Origin: Purshia tridentata
Lineage: Eukaryota > Streptophyta > Magnoliopsida > Rosales > Rosaceae
Direction: 5' to 3'
Assembly (NCBI GenBank): GCA_003254885.1
Contig: QANT01001460.1
Location: 1-64,000 of the forward strand
DNA length: 64,000 nucleotides
The translations under genes and the position numbers were made by a program. The notes beneath the pieces are model-generated. The model had not been told where the DNA came from. It did no database searches and worked only from the letters and a program-made list of their open reading frames with translations. Positions 38,337-51,700 of this stretch are shown here, one piece after another. Every line of letters starts with the position of its first letter. Position 1 is the stretch's first letter.

Positions 38337-38672
38337 GTAAACTACTCTTAAGTCACAACTAACTCCCGCATTTAGTCTTAAGCTACCGCTTTTACTATTG
38401 TTAATTTCAGGCCTTTTTCTTGTCATTTGTTTATTTTAAAGCCATTATCTTATAATTATAGGCATGTAATCAATCCTGTAAATTCTTCACCAAAGAGCAA
38501 TTCTTACAGAGTTTACCCAAATGAATTTATGAATAATACTCTCTAAATACAAAGTGCAACTCTTACAAAATTACCTAGATAAATTCATGAATAATATTCT
38601 GTAAATGCAAAGTGTAACTCTAATAAAATTACATAATACTAAGTTACATAATATTCATATTGTCATGTAAAG

Positions 38673-38696
38673 CGAGAGAGAGAGAGAGAGAGAGAG
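38673..38696. repeat. (GA)n microsatellite
   Basis: About 12 GA units in the spacer downstream of the GH17 gene. Confidence 0.95.
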
Positions 38697-39494
38697 ATAG
38701 CAGTAATTTTGTTTTAGACGCAGGAAATGAGGATGACATGGCTATAATTATAATCAATTTCAATATTTTTTGTGAAGCCTAGTTCTTAGGTTTTTTTAAC
38801 TATAACTAGAAACTAAACACGAAATGGGCTATGGCTTAAAACTAAAGTCCAGTAAAAATTGGAGCTTAAAACTAATGGACACAATTTTCTTACACAACTA
38901 ATTAGAAAGCCACTACAACCGACAAACATAAAAAGTGTAACGAATCAAACCTTTTTGTATCAATTTTTTTCTTACAAAACAAACGTGAATGACAGACAAC
39001 TGCCGATCTATCTAAATTTTATAACAGATATATTTCATAACCATCAAATTGAGAGTTTCATGGCTAAGGATGGTTGATGCTAACAACATTCTAAATGAAT
39101 CATATATTTCAAACAAGCGAGGTTTAAGATATGGAAAGGAAGAAAACGATAAAAAAAACTGTGAGAGCTAAACTCTGAATCTCTCATCCGAGATATATTA
39201 ATTAAATACTCCATCATTAGAACACACTAAATATTTTTTCATAAATACCTTTTGCTGGGTGGGATTAAGAAACAATATTTTACTTAATTCTAATTGCAGT
39301 ACGTAATCATGTTCTTACAATTAATAGATATCCCAGACAAAACTATAGTAATCTTTACAATGAAAGACCTACATATAAGTTAAAAACAAAAAAAGGTACA
39401 CCAACACCTTATTCCTAATATTTAATTGATTTCCAACCTTCAAAACTCCATTATTTGATATCATATTAATTTTGCCTGCCTGATCCAAAGGTAG

Positions 39495-42400
39495 TCATGT
39501 ACTTCCACCAGGGTAAACGCAACCATTATAACCTACAATCATCAAATTGAACAAATCAATTCATAAAGCAAACATGAATGCTGGTCTTTAGAGAGACTAG
39601 CTAATACAACTAATACTGATCACCTAAAACTCGCCTACTCATCAATGTGTAGGTGAGACTACGATACTTGTGGCATTGGTCTTGTGCCATACTCTCTTAA
39701 GTTTCCAATCAGTCACAAAGGGTGTGGATTCCAAAGAGAATACACCACTAAAATCAAAAGCTCATAATCTTTTAGATTTCCAATCACTCTATAAATTATT
39801 AATCCCTGAAGATATACATGTACCCTTTTGTGATGTTTACGTGTTCCCATCATGCAATATATATGTATATAAACTTTCCGTGTCATGCAGACACATAGAA
39901 TTCCACAATATAATCTTTTATGTCATACAACCACTTTTTAACCTTTGGATGTGACGAGTTCGACCACCTTTACCATTAGATGACTTAGATGCATGTGATT
40001 GTATAGAATATAAAGTTGTATTGTAAAAGGACTGTGTATACAGGCACATAGAATTCCAAGTGTTGAAAGAGAACTTACTGGGATTTGAGGAAGTGACTGT
40101 TGCTGTTTGTGAGAAATCGCAACTCCTTGGATCTGTGGCGAAAGTTTGATAATAGAGATTCATGGCATAGGCAGCATGGGATGCCACAGTGTTTGGCTCA
40201 AAACAGGCGCCTCCTGGTTGGATTGCGCTGCAGTCAATGCCATGGCCACAAGCATAGTCAAGATTTGCCTGCAATTGAGCATCAGAAATGCCATCTGCTT
40301 TGGGCAGACACCACTTTGCTGTTGTAGGCTTTGGTGAAGGAGTCACTGCTGGTGTTGATGGAGTCTGACGATTCAGATCTCAGGGTTAATTACAATTCAC
40401 CACGCAAATGATCATAAAGCAGAATAAAGGTGTTTTTCAAAAGGCCAAATATAATTTGGTCTTTTTAGAAATAACCTGTTTACATAAACCCATTAAAAAT
40501 TTTGACTTTTTGAAATTTTATTTGGTAATGGGTACTATATAAAGACCATGTCATAGTCGAGGATCAAGTTGTAATAAGAGAGACGAGATCTCATCTTGGT
40601 TTTTCAAGTTCAAAACAAGTTCATTTTCAAAAACTTTAGATATAAGGGCATTTTTCTAACATGATTATGTAACGGGTTATTTCATAATAAAGAAATTAAC
40701 TAATAATTAAATGCGTAGCTATAATAATAAGGGTAATAAAAGGTTTAATTGCATGTGTCACCTCGCTAGTCTTTGAGAGACCAACATCATATGTAACAGA
40801 AAGATCAGGCTTGAAGAGCCCAAATGATCGCTCAGAGGTTGGACCAGGTTTCAAGTTCTCATCATAGAGTGCAAAGATATAGGTCTCCACAGATTTTCCA
40901 GGCATCAATGGGGTCCCAACCATGGACCTAAGATGTGCAATCAAATTTCCATTAAATGCCTTTGCATTCTCAACACTTGGTCCTACTTCATTTGGGTCCC
41001 CTCGGTATGGCCATCCTGTCTCAGCAATCAAAATATCAATGTCCTTGAACCCAATTGAATCTAAGGCAGACCTCACTGCATCAACCTGCAAATCCAAACG
41101 TTTGTCATGCATTTCTAATATGTATCCAACAATGACACCATCAAATATTTAAGAGAAAAGCTAACTCAGTCCTCAACACAATAGTTATTGTAGATTATAT
41201 ATGGTCCCTTTTAATGGGTCCATACCCTCAACGATTGAGAATCAATCGACATTGCTTTTCTCAAAAATTAAACTTTATCTCAAGGACTTGCAATAATGAC
41301 CAAAAACAATCCGACAACTATAAATTCACAATTTCACTAATAATTTCTCCAATAGTGGGAGGCTTTTATGGTGGTCCCAAAATAAATTTTTGAGTCTCTG
41401 AGACAATAATTGTCTAGTTTTTATTTTTTGCCAAACCCATCTAATCTACTAAGCCCAAAATCCAAATGACAAGAGAAATCATTTGCATGGACTCATCTAA
41501 AATTATTGTAATGGCCAGCCTGTCGATCACCGTGCATAAGCATAAGGTCACATCAGTTATATAAGGTTCAATGCTTCATCATTTAGAAAAGAAAAGGACA
41601 ATAATATCCATCAAAGAATATATCCTATGAATGATACTATTTTATTACTCTTAAAATAGTGTATTTCCACTTCTGCCCCAACCCCAAACCAAAACCTAAT
41701 TATAATTTATAACCACTACAACAAAGAGATAGAGAATGTAAAGTATTTAATTAAAAACTAAAACTAAATAAAGATTGGGTAGATTAGGGAGTGTGGGATG
41801 GTTGCAAGGAATAAAACCTACGTCAATGTGGTGGACTCGTAGCTACGATTAACGTATGACGCAAAGACCAACCGTATACAAGTGTCGGTTGACGTCGTAG
41901 ACTTAAAAAGCAAGACTGACCGGTCAATTTTTAACTGGGCCATGGCCCGCATAATATTAAATTATTCTATATGCAGTAATGTTCCACAATTTTTTACGTG
42001 ACTTTTTCATCGTGTCTCAGTTTAGCAAGCAAATTTCTAAATGACATTTGTATGAAAATATATATCAATTTTAGTTCAAATTGTCAATTTCTTTGATCGT
42101 TTTCCCACTTTAGAAATTAAATATGATTTGGACGGTTTCGGTTAAAATGAGACGCAACTTACATTTTGTAGACCATTTTTTATAAAAATTGAGTTAAAAA
42201 ATTACGTACCATTATTGTAATTAACTCTTAACAAAAACAAAGAGCCAAACACAGCCCGTGAAAATTTAACAGTCACTCACCTGAGCATCGAACATGTTCA
42301 TGTACTTGATCCCGGTCCCCGAGTCGACTCGTCCCGCGTTAGGCTGAAATAAACAAAACGCCAGCGTTTCGGGTCTCGGGTCGCTCTGGTACGCAAAAAA

Positions 42401-43163
42401 GGGGTACGGGTTGATCGCCAAGGGCGATTTATTGTCCCTCTGAAACGCGAGCAGTCCCTTGACGACGTCCTGGAATCCCGGGTTAAACCGACCCGAGGAC
42501 GGCGGGGCGGACTGGGACAGAAGCGCCATGGAGTGCACCGACGAGACCCGAACCTTGCCGCCAAGCGAAGCGGCAGAAAGGGCAGCTTGGACATTTCGCA
42601 TGGCGGGGAGGAGCTGCGAGATGAGGCCCTGGTCGTTGGAGAGGAGGACCTCGTTGCCGACGGTGATGAGCGTGATGTTGCTGGCCGGGTAGAAAGGGAG
42701 GACGTTCGAGTTGACCCACTGAGCCGCGGCGTTAGGATCGCCAGCGAGGGAGGGGATGTCGCCGTTGGAGGCGCCGATTACGATTCCGATGCCGGTGCCA
42801 GCGAGGGATTTGATGATGGCCGGGTCGGCGCCGTAGAGGCGGACCTGGTTGATGGCGGTGGATTTGAGTAGGTTCGCGGTGGCCGAAGGCGGCGGGAGGT
42901 TGTCGGCAACCTGGCCGTAGTTGACGCCGATGAATGACTGCGAGTCTGCCAAAAGAAAGAGCAAACAGCAAGAGACAAGAGTTAAATGTGAAAACGGTGC
43001 GTTTTGGTTAATTGCAGAGTAACTGAAAGTGTGATGAAATGGAAGTGAACAGTTGAATTAATTGAAAAAAGAAGCATGTTGTATAATTTTATGGACCTGC
43101 GTAATGGAAAGCGGTGAATAAGAGAGAGAGGAAGATGATGGGGAGGTGTGAAAGGGAGGCCAT
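39495..43163 (-). CDS. Glucan endo-1,3-beta-glucosidase (GH17 with CBM43/X8)
   Basis: Secreted enzyme that hydrolyses beta-1,3-glucan (callose) in the cell wall. Five coding exons, minus strand: 43097-43163, 42281-42945, 40762-41085, 40079-40364, 39495-39532; 459 aa. Exon 1 is a signal peptide (MASLSHLPIIFLSLLF...). GH17 barrel about 27-345: acid/base Glu121 in TVGNEV and nucleophile Glu266 in AETGWP. A Pro/Thr/Ser linker (TPSTPAVTPSPKP) leads to the CBM43/X8 domain (about 370-456) with WCLPK and the expected cysteines; the last exon supplies NGCVYPGG. The protein stops at GGST without a hydrophobic tail, so no GPI anchor is predicted. Exon 2 is much GC-richer than its surroundings. By position it matches the Arabidopsis AT4G34480 type. 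Confidence 0.95.
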
Positions 43164-43596
43164 GATTTTAGAGGTTTGAGCAGTCTGAGCTCTGCAGATT
43201 GTGGAAGACGATGCCAGAATCGAATATTTAAGGAGACAGAAAGAGAGAGCAGTAAAAAGTCGACAAAAAAACGTTAACGGTAAGAAACTATTGAGCCCGA
43301 TCTTACTTTACTTAGCTGGACTGGACTGGAGTGTCTGTCACCGGGCCTCGTGGACTGGGACCCACGTGTATGTCTCACGTTTTCTTCTGCTTGCTGACGT
43401 ATGTCAAAATGGAAAGTTAGTCCATATTTAATACTTAAAATAACTCGTATTTCTTATTGTTTGATGTGGTATGTGGTATAGAAATTTAGGATTAAATACT
43501 AAGTTTCAACATTTTTTTAATCTAAAATGCTATTAAATTTTGATACCTAAATTAAAAAATTATTGAAATTTGATATTTAAAGTCAATTAACCTTAT

Positions 43597-43798
43597 GTGG
43601 TAGTGGTTAAAAAACTTTTTTTACAAAAATACATTTATAAAGTTTCAGTCCAAAAAATAAACGAAATACTCGTATTTCTTATTGTTTGATGTGGTATGTG
43701 GTAGTGGTTAAAAAACTTTTTTTACAAAAATAAATTTATAAAGTTTCAGTCCAAAAAATAAACGAAATAAAGACTAAAATTCTAATTTTTTGAAGAAT
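43597..43798. repeat. 101-bp tandem duplication
   Basis: The block GTGGTAGTGGTTAAAAAAC...AAACGAAATA occurs at about 43597-43697 and 43698-43798, nearly identical. A partial third match (CGTATTTCTTATTGTTTG) lies upstream at 43446. Confidence 0.85.
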
Positions 43799-44479
43799 TT
43801 AATCGAACTAAAATATTTGAGGCGGTTTAGTTTTTAAATACTACAAGGTTTATTAGTTCTTGAACTTAATCAAATCATTGTTTGTGAATCCTTCAGTGAT
43901 TTAAACAATCTGTAAATCATCTAAAATGAATGACTTGCATTATGCATATTTTACTTTTTATAAGTATATGGTTTTCACAAATTATCACAAACCTAGCTTA
44001 TTAAGCTATGTAAGTTAAAAATCTGTATTTTACTATTTCTAACAATAATCGTATTTAGTTTCTTATTTGTTACTTGGATCGACACTTGAAAAAGAGAAGA
44101 GTGATTATATTTTCACCTCCGTGTCATATTTCTTCACTCACCTTATCTATACAGCCATTTTTAGCATTGAGAAAAATATTAAAACAGTTCTCACACTCTT
44201 TATTACTTCTATAATACATTTTGATATATCAACTGAAACACTTACTCAATAAATACTCTTTCCATCCCGTTTAATTATTATCCCACCTAATCGAATGTGG
44301 GCTTTATGATTCTGTTTTTCATAAGTTAATTGTGGGCGATAAAATGATTGGGCCCAAGCCCAAAGTAAACCAGATCCAGAGAAAGGAAAACTGAACCATG
44401 TACTGAAGCCCAAAGGGCCCACGAGAATCAAAACCCAAAATCAGAAACGGTAAAATTTCTTACCTTAAAGACATAACCC

Positions 44480-44830
44480 ATATAAATCTCACCTTTAAAG
44501 ACCCACGAACCCGAATAAAGGCGCCAACGATCAAATGCATTAAAGAACATAACGGGAAGAAAATGGCGCGAAGGTAACGGAAGGATGATCGTTTGCTATA
44601 TAAGAAAGGTTATGACCCCATGAAAAGGGATCGAAACCAAGAAAGAAAAGAGACATACTGAGAGATATTTAGAATTATTTTCATTCATTTTGGCATCGGA
44701 GTGTTATTGCAGGTACACCCTACGGGAGATTTCAACAATTCAAGGGGACGAAGAAGTTCGAAGCAAGCGCAACGATCGAGTGGAGGGCTCATAGTTGGCT
44801 GGTTGATTGTTGATTGTTAAAATTAGGCCC
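44480..44830 (+). mobile_element. Possible gypsy (Tat-type) LTR fragment
   Basis: Contains a TATATAAG box followed by TTTTGGCATCGGAGTGTTAT and GCAGGTACACCCTACGGGAG, an arrangement I associate with the 3' part of Tat-lineage gypsy LTRs. No partner LTR, primer site or coding interior was found, so it is probably a broken or solo LTR. The left edge is not determined. Confidence 0.4.
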
Positions 44831-45094
44831 AGTAAGAATTTTAGCATCAACATTAATTTTCCATTCAACTATATATCTGTGTATTGAGACCAAGGCTAAT
44901 TGGATGAATTCTATCCGGCTCTATTGTTTCATTGACTTTCTATGTTACATCAGGTCCCATGTAGTTGCGTTTAGAATGGGTTCACTATTAGTTTTTTTAA
45001 ATTTGCGAATCTCAGGAAACCAAAAAGCAACCACCTACTGCGTGTGGAAACTGGGATTCAAAAGGTAAGGGAGCTGTTTGGTTGCTGAAAAGTC

Positions 45095-46316
45095 TTGTTC
45101 CTTTAAAACGCAATGTGAAAAGCTGAACAAAAACTCGTCCGATGTGGAAAGTATGACTATGAGTAACCTCGCAGGAAGTTGTTGGGTAATTACACTCTTT
45201 AATTTTATCTTTAAACGCAGGAGAAAGTAAACATACAAATAGAATAATATCTTAGAGACTGAGTAAAATAAGACTCCGACCAAATGGAAAGACCATGGAA
45301 ATGAGTGGGTCAACGTGGGGTTGACTGGGGAGGACTTGGTGAGGGAGTGGTGGAAAAAGAGAGTTGGATAGTGTACTAGGATACATGAGAAAAAAGTATA
45401 CTAGTGATTAAGGAGTTTGGTCAAATGGATGGTTATGGAAGAGGCCACGTGGAAACTTGAGGTGGATGTTGATCTTGATTTGATCCATGAGAAAAAAGTA
45501 CTAGTATACAACTAGTGTGTACACAATGCACTAGTGTGTACACAGTGCTCTATTGTTGGAAAAACGAGTTTTAAAGGAGTTATAAATAAGGGTAGATAAG
45601 GTGTGTACACAATGTTCTATTGAAAGAAAAATGAGTTTTAAAGGAGTTATTAATTTAATGTAGATTAGGAGTGTACACAATGCTCTATTGAGAGAAAAAA
45701 CGAGGTTTTTTTTTTTTCTTGGCCACAAAGAGAAAAACGAGTTTCAAAGGAGTTATGAAATAAGAATAAAAAAATTAAATTCCAAATTTCAAAGGTTTAA
45801 AAATATAGAAATTTCAAAATAATTTCAATTTTTCCAAAAACTTAGACTAAAATAATTAAAACTCTTAATACAATTTCAAGAAAATTTTTAAAATTTAATT
45901 CCAAGAAATCCTAGCTATATTTCTCAATCTACATTCTTTTTTCACTTACTCTCTTATTATTTTCATTCTAAAGTAAAGTGTCATGATCAACCGTTCATTT
46001 TACATACTACAATTTTACAATTATTTGTTTATTTAATAATAATTACATGCTCAAAAAAATTTTGATTTAATTAATTTTTTATAATTATAATATTTGAAAA
46101 ATGTTCTAGAAAGTAAATGATTGCAATTTTGAAACTACACTGTAGAATAAGATAATAAGAGAGGAGATAGATTAGAAAAAGTAGCTAATATTTCTCATAG
46201 AGTACGTTAATAACGGAAAAAATAAAATAAAAAAACATTATATACAATTGGACCCTAAGGTCTCATCACATGCCTGCGTGCAATTATGCAATGGCTAGGT
46301 TGGGGCCATCCTTTTG
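45095..46316. repeat. 1.2-kb tandem duplication, copy A (empty hAT site)
   Basis: Runs from TTGTTCCTTTAAAACGCAATG to GGTTGGGGCCATCCTTTTG. It contains about four imperfect units near 45520-45740, each with GTGTACACAATGCTCTATTG then AAACGAGTTTTAAAGGAG. The GTTTTAAA at 45568-45575 corresponds to the site hit in copy B and is uninterrupted here. Confidence 0.92.
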
Positions 46317-48216
46317 TTGTTCCTTTAAAACGCAATGTGAAAAGTTGAACAAAAACTTGTCTGATGTGGAAAGTGTGACCGTATGAGTAACCCTCGCGGA
46401 AGTTGTTGGGTTATTACACTCTTTGATTTTATCTTTAAACTCAGAAGAAAGTAGACATAAAAATAGAATATCTTAGAGACCGAGTAAAATAAGACTCCGA
46501 CCAAATGGAAAGACCATGGAAATGAGTGGGTCAACGTGGGGTTGACTGGGGAGGACTTGGTGAGGGAGTGGTGGCAAAAGAGAGTTGGAGGTTTTAGAAA
46601 GATAATGTACTAATGTTCTGTGCTTGGTCAAATGGATGGTTATGGAAGAGGCCACGTGGAAACTTGAGGTGGATGTTGATCTTGATTTGATTAAGGAGTT
46701 TGGGGAGATCCATCAGAAAAAAGTACTTGGATACAACTGGCGTGTACACAATGCTCTATCGTGTGAAAAACGAGTCTTAAATAAGGGTGGACCTATTGTG
46801 GTTTGGTGCGGTATGTGTATAAAACCATACGCCACGCCATAAATACATAAACAGTTTGGTTTGGTGCATTACACCGTAAAAATTAGAGGAAAACCAAACA
46901 AAACCAAATCTTATACGGTTACGGTTTGGTTCTGTGTTACGGGTGAACAATTAGACTTATACACAATTCGATATATTTTTTAGTATTTTTTTAGTCCAAA
47001 TGTGTTTTTGAGCAATTTTTTAGCTTAAATTTAGAAAATACTAACAACTAAAAAAGTAACAAATACATGCAATACACTAATACAAAGTCAAAAGTTCAAA
47101 TTCTAAATTCCAAATATGTTTAATAGTGTTTAATAATGAATAATTTTCACTTTTCAAATTCCAATCCAATCAAAAGTCCAAAAGAAATTAAATAATAAAC
47201 CATAAATATAAACCATAAATAATGTTTTTGGTCACTTTTTAATTTAAAATTATATATAGACCATATAAATATTTATAAAATCATAATTACGGTGCGGTTT
47301 GGTTCGACTTGATTTTATTAGGTGTAAAACCAACACCTACACCTATTAAAGACAGTTTGGTTCGGTTTTTGACTAAAAAAGTCAATATAGATTTTTACGA
47401 TTTTTTTAGAGGCGATTTAGTTCGGTCTCGTGGTTTTACGATGAAAATGCCCACCCTTGGTTTTAAAAGAGTTATAAATGAGAGTAGATAAGGTGTGTAT
47501 ACAATTTTCTATTGGAAGAAAAATGAGTTTTAAAGAAGTTATAATTTTAAATGAAGGTAGATTAGGTGTGTACATAATGCTCTATTAAAAGAAAAACGAG
47601 TTTTAAATAAGTTATAAATGAAGGTAGGTCGGATGTGTAAACAATTCTCTATTGTGAGAAAAATGAGTTTCAAAGGAGTTATAAAATAAAAATAAAGAAA
47701 TTAAATTTTGAATTTCAAAGGTTTAAAAATATAAAAATTTCAATTTCTTTACAAATTTAAACTCTTAATAAAACATCAAGAAAATTTTTAAAATTTAATT
47801 CGCAGAAATCCTAGCTATATTTCTCAATCTGCATTCTTTTTTTACTTGCTCTCTTATTATTTTCATTCTAAAATAAAGTGTCATTATCAAAATTGTTCAT
47901 GTTACATAGTACAATTTTACAATTATCTATTTATTCAATAACAATTACATGCTCAAAAAAATTTCGATTTAATTAATTTTTAGTAGATATAATATTTTAA
48001 AAAATGTTCTAGAAAGTGAACGATTGCAGTTCTAAACTACACTATAGAATAAGATAATAAGAGAGAAGATAGATTAGAATAAATAGCTAATATTTCTCAT
48101 AAAGTATGTTAATAACGGAAAAAATAATAAAAAACATTATATACAATTGGACCCTAGGTCGCATCACATTCCTGAGTACAATTATGCAATGGCTAGGTTG
48201 GGGCCAGCCTTTTGTT
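46317..48216. repeat. 1.2-kb tandem duplication, copy B (with hAT insert)
   Basis: Starts at the same TTGTTCCTTTAAAACGC block directly where copy A ends, and finishes at GGTTGGGGCCAGCCTTTTG. Its 1900 bp exceed copy A by the length of the inserted hAT-like element plus target duplication. The rest aligns along its whole length with moderate divergence. Confidence 0.92.
46782..47459. mobile_element. hAT-like non-autonomous element, copy 2
   Basis: Ends TAAGGGTGGACC and, reverse-complemented, CAAGGGTGGGCA. The 8-bp target duplication is GTCTTAAA on the left (46774-46781) and GTTTTAAA on the right (47460-47467). The interior is clearly related to 37399-38018 (shared TTATACGGTTACGGTTTGGT and AACACCTACACCTATTA blocks). 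No transposase. Confidence 0.9.
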
Positions 48217-48794
48217 GTTTTATTGAGCTTTTTCTTAAAGGCACATATCTTTTTAGCTTACTGGGTTACAGTATTTGGACCATCACCGACACTTGGCAGG
48301 CAATATATTTCCTTAGTAGAAAGTTTAGGATCAAAGAAATTGTTTGCAGAACCTTCAGTAAAATAACATATCCCAAATTCCCAATCCAATAAAGGTTCCA
48401 CCTTTGAAACATCACTTCCATAGGTAGAAGATGCTTACAAATAAAATGAAAAATTTTTAAATAAAAAATTAACATCATGTATGTAAGTAATACAAGAGCA
48501 CAAGTTCTCATTCCAGATCACTCGCAGTTCCAAAAACCTTGCTACAACACTCATCTAGAAACAAACTTCCGAAAAAAACCATGTCAAAGAATCCCATGGT
48601 TTGATAAACCCCACGATAAAAATAAACCAGGGAGATTGATTAGAGCATAGCTATCAATACTTTGAAAGTGTCACCTTTATATACTGAAAGCAATTGAATA
48701 AAGGACAAATAAAAGAAGGCCACTCAACCATCCAAGTAATTAATTAAAACAAAGAGGTATGCGCGCATTTAATTGGCAATCAAAAGAGTCCAAA

Positions 48795-51700
48795 TTACCC
48801 TCCTGCTGAGTGAGACACTGGAGTGGTTTCAAAACGACCATCCTTAAATATGTGAACAAACTGTTCTGGCAAAGCATGCTCCCCCTGCAAGATAAAATGG
48901 TAAATTTCAAGAAACTAACATAAATGATGTTCATAGTGAACCAATACTTACCTACAGAAACTATATAAGTTAGGTACCGACAAAAAGGCTTGATCTTAAG
49001 GATCTCATATATGAAGCAGTGTGAGACTATATCATAGCCCGACTTGAAGCGCATGGTATTCCAAGCATTGATCTTGTTAACCCACTATTGTGGTAAACAT
49101 TTTCTTCCTCTTAATCTTAAGAATATCGCATTTAGAACCACTGACCTCAAGAATAATAACCCTAATCCCACCTTCCCAACTAAGCTGCAGGTCAAGTGGC
49201 CAGAAAGATTTAATAGAGGGAATTCCACTGTAAAAAACTCAAGTATTTGATGTGGTGAGCCCATAATCCATATATAGGATCAAAACAATTCAGGCAACAA
49301 CTACTGCGCACAAGCTCAACTTCAACCACCAGACCACATCACCCCTGCTTGCCAATAAGAATGTTATCTACTAATGAGTTGGAAAGGACAACAATCCAAC
49401 TGTTGCATACTCTTACCATTTTTCAGATTTAAATGGAAGCATGCAACTCTAAGTTCAAGCAACATTTGATATAACAAACATGATAAAAAGTAACATGCTA
49501 CTTTGACCAAGCTTTTAGTCAGAATAAAATCTGTAGCGTTTATATAAAAAACACATCTTGATCCCATATAAAAAAAAAAATTAGGTATGCTCCCCATACC
49601 CAAGAAGTATACTATGTTTTAAGCCCATTATTTAGAAGTCGAAGTACCATCCAAAACCCTAGCTTGCATTCCACAATAACTAGAAATCCCAAGTGATGAA
49701 CAATAAGGAAGTCTTGAAAAAGTCTGACAACATAATAAAAGAACAAGCTTGGAAACATACCCAATCACCATCAGGCTCAGCACCAGGTACCAATATATTG
49801 ACCTCACTTGACTTAGCAGTTGTTATAGATGCCCCCAAAGCATCTTTGCTTAAATAAAATTGGCATCCAGCTGTGTTGTCCACTGAAACTGTAGGGGCCG
49901 TGCCCTAGAATAGCCATAAAATGAGTAATTATAACTAAGATCACAAAAAGATATATAAAAAGCCACTGAGTGGGATGATAACATTGCAAAAGTTCAATTT
50001 TGATGTCCTAGAATCAAATTGCGTATAACTAAAATTGTCCAGTGATTTTATATATCATTACATATGAAGCCACTGAATAGAATTGAAATGGAAAAACTCA
50101 AAACATTCAATTTCATGTCATAGAATCATCAAAGTTCCATGGGGAGAATTGGATATACCTGACATTGCACCTCAACACGGTTGCAATTTACGATCTCACA
50201 AGCAGCCACAACATCCTGTGTTCACAATAGAAGAATTCACAAAATGAGCCAAGCCACATCGATATGTATGGCTTCCATTAATAATCTCACACTAACCTTA
50301 AATACAACTGCCATCTTAGTGCATTTGTCGAGTGTAATGTTGTTTACTTTCCCTGAACATTGTGCAAATATAAGTTTCACATGGCTTTTGATACAAGTAC
50401 CCTAGTATCTATGTAGACCATGCATATGAATTTGATATAAAGGTTGTACGGAAAGACAATCTGACATTCAATATATTTAAACAATTGGGAATAAGGGTTT
50501 GTTGTATAGTTACATTACCTTGAATCTGCAGAACAGAGTCTTTGCATCCAAAAATATATACTGACTGTTTTGCATCACAGTCACGAATAACCAAATCTTT
50601 CTTTCCAACCTGATTCTCAACAACCCACCTGCCCAGGGCATAAAAATGACAAATATAAACAAATAAGTTACTGGCTTTAATCCCTCACATGAAGTTTAAC
50701 CATAGTACAATGATCAAGCACACTCACTTGCGTACTTGGAGCTCAAACTTCGGAGGTCCTACTTTAGAAACAGAAGGTGAACTTGTACGACTTTCTTTCT
50801 CATGGGTACCAACGACACCAGTTCTGTCAGCACGATTCTTCGTCTTCATATCATCTGTTACCTTTCTCAGACCTAGGGAACAAGAAAACCAAATCACACC
50901 TCTCCAACATACCCTTAAGAAATTAATTAAGGGAAACAAAAAAAATTACCTGTAGTCACAGGCTTCCCAGAGTTAATCTCTTGGAAAACAGCTGCCATCC
51001 CTACTTTGGGGCGTGATGATGAAGCCTGAGAAGTTTCAGAACTGAAGAGTGAAGCAGATGGAGGAGGTGGGGGAGCAGGGGCACCTGGTGTAGAAGCTTT
51101 TGATGGAGCAGCACTAAAGGGTTTTCCAGTTGAATTCCAAACTGGACCCAATGGGTAGAAACTCTTAACATAATCTTTCAAACCAGGCAAATATAGTTCC
51201 TTAACAGCTTTGGCCCATTCTACATGATTTGGGTCTTTGGTTTTGTACTCGACAAGAATCTGTATTTTTAAAAATCACAGAGTCAGCACCTACTCACTGG
51301 AAAACATTTTCTTAATGCAATAATAACATAATTGGTGATATTTTAATAGTTAAATACTGCAAGGAAAAGGTCATGTGCAATATGAGCATCTGATTCTAGC
51401 ACATGTGCAGTTCTTTTCAGGCAAATTACCAGATTCTCACAGATATGCAGAGTACCTTGTTGTTGTAAAATTCAGCCATCTGCCAACTTTCTTCAACATG
51501 GGCAATAGGCATGCTCATACCTTGAAGGGGAAAAATCATAATAAGGAATTGGAAAAATCAACGAGCTCATCTGTTTCTAACACAATAAAGCAATGATTTA
51601 TTTTCCTTACCACATTCTTTCCCTGTATAGGCAATCCATGCTAAAGCTGAGAGACTGTCAGCAGCACTCTTCAAGTGGTTGAAGAAATCAGATCGCCTCC

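Larger units (their letters stand above)
33735..39494. other. Gene-poor spacer between AGB1 and GH17 gene
   Basis: The first 300 bp are the AGB1 leader and promoter, with a GA run at about 33949-33964. Then follow a minisatellite (34975-35440), tRNA-Glu (35730-35801), a segment duplicated at 35769-36077 and 38027-38336, an hAT-like element (37399-38018) and a GA microsatellite. Remaining sequence is AT-rich. I see no protein gene. Confidence 0.6.
43164..48794. other. Repeat-rich spacer between GH17 gene and CAP1
   Basis: Left part: GH17 promoter and leader. Then come a 101-bp tandem duplication, a likely LTR fragment, a 1.2 kb tandem duplication with an hAT-like insertion in the second copy, and the CAP1 3' UTR. 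Small reading frames inside are not conserved between the two copies of the duplication and I do not call them genes. Confidence 0.6.

Noticed and set aside
42298-42978. Several overlapping frames on both strands in the GH17 exon
   Set aside because: Exon 2 of the glucanase is GC-rich and so has few stops in other frames; only the GH17 frame has a protein family match and proper splice sites.
48106-48392. Overlapping plus-strand frames of about 80 codons at the end of the tandem duplication
   Set aside because: They start inside the duplication but are not kept in copy A, and have no recognisable domain or splice context.
49044-49250. 68-codon plus-strand frame inside CAP1 intron 9
   Set aside because: Antisense to a well-supported intron, with no family resemblance that I can name.
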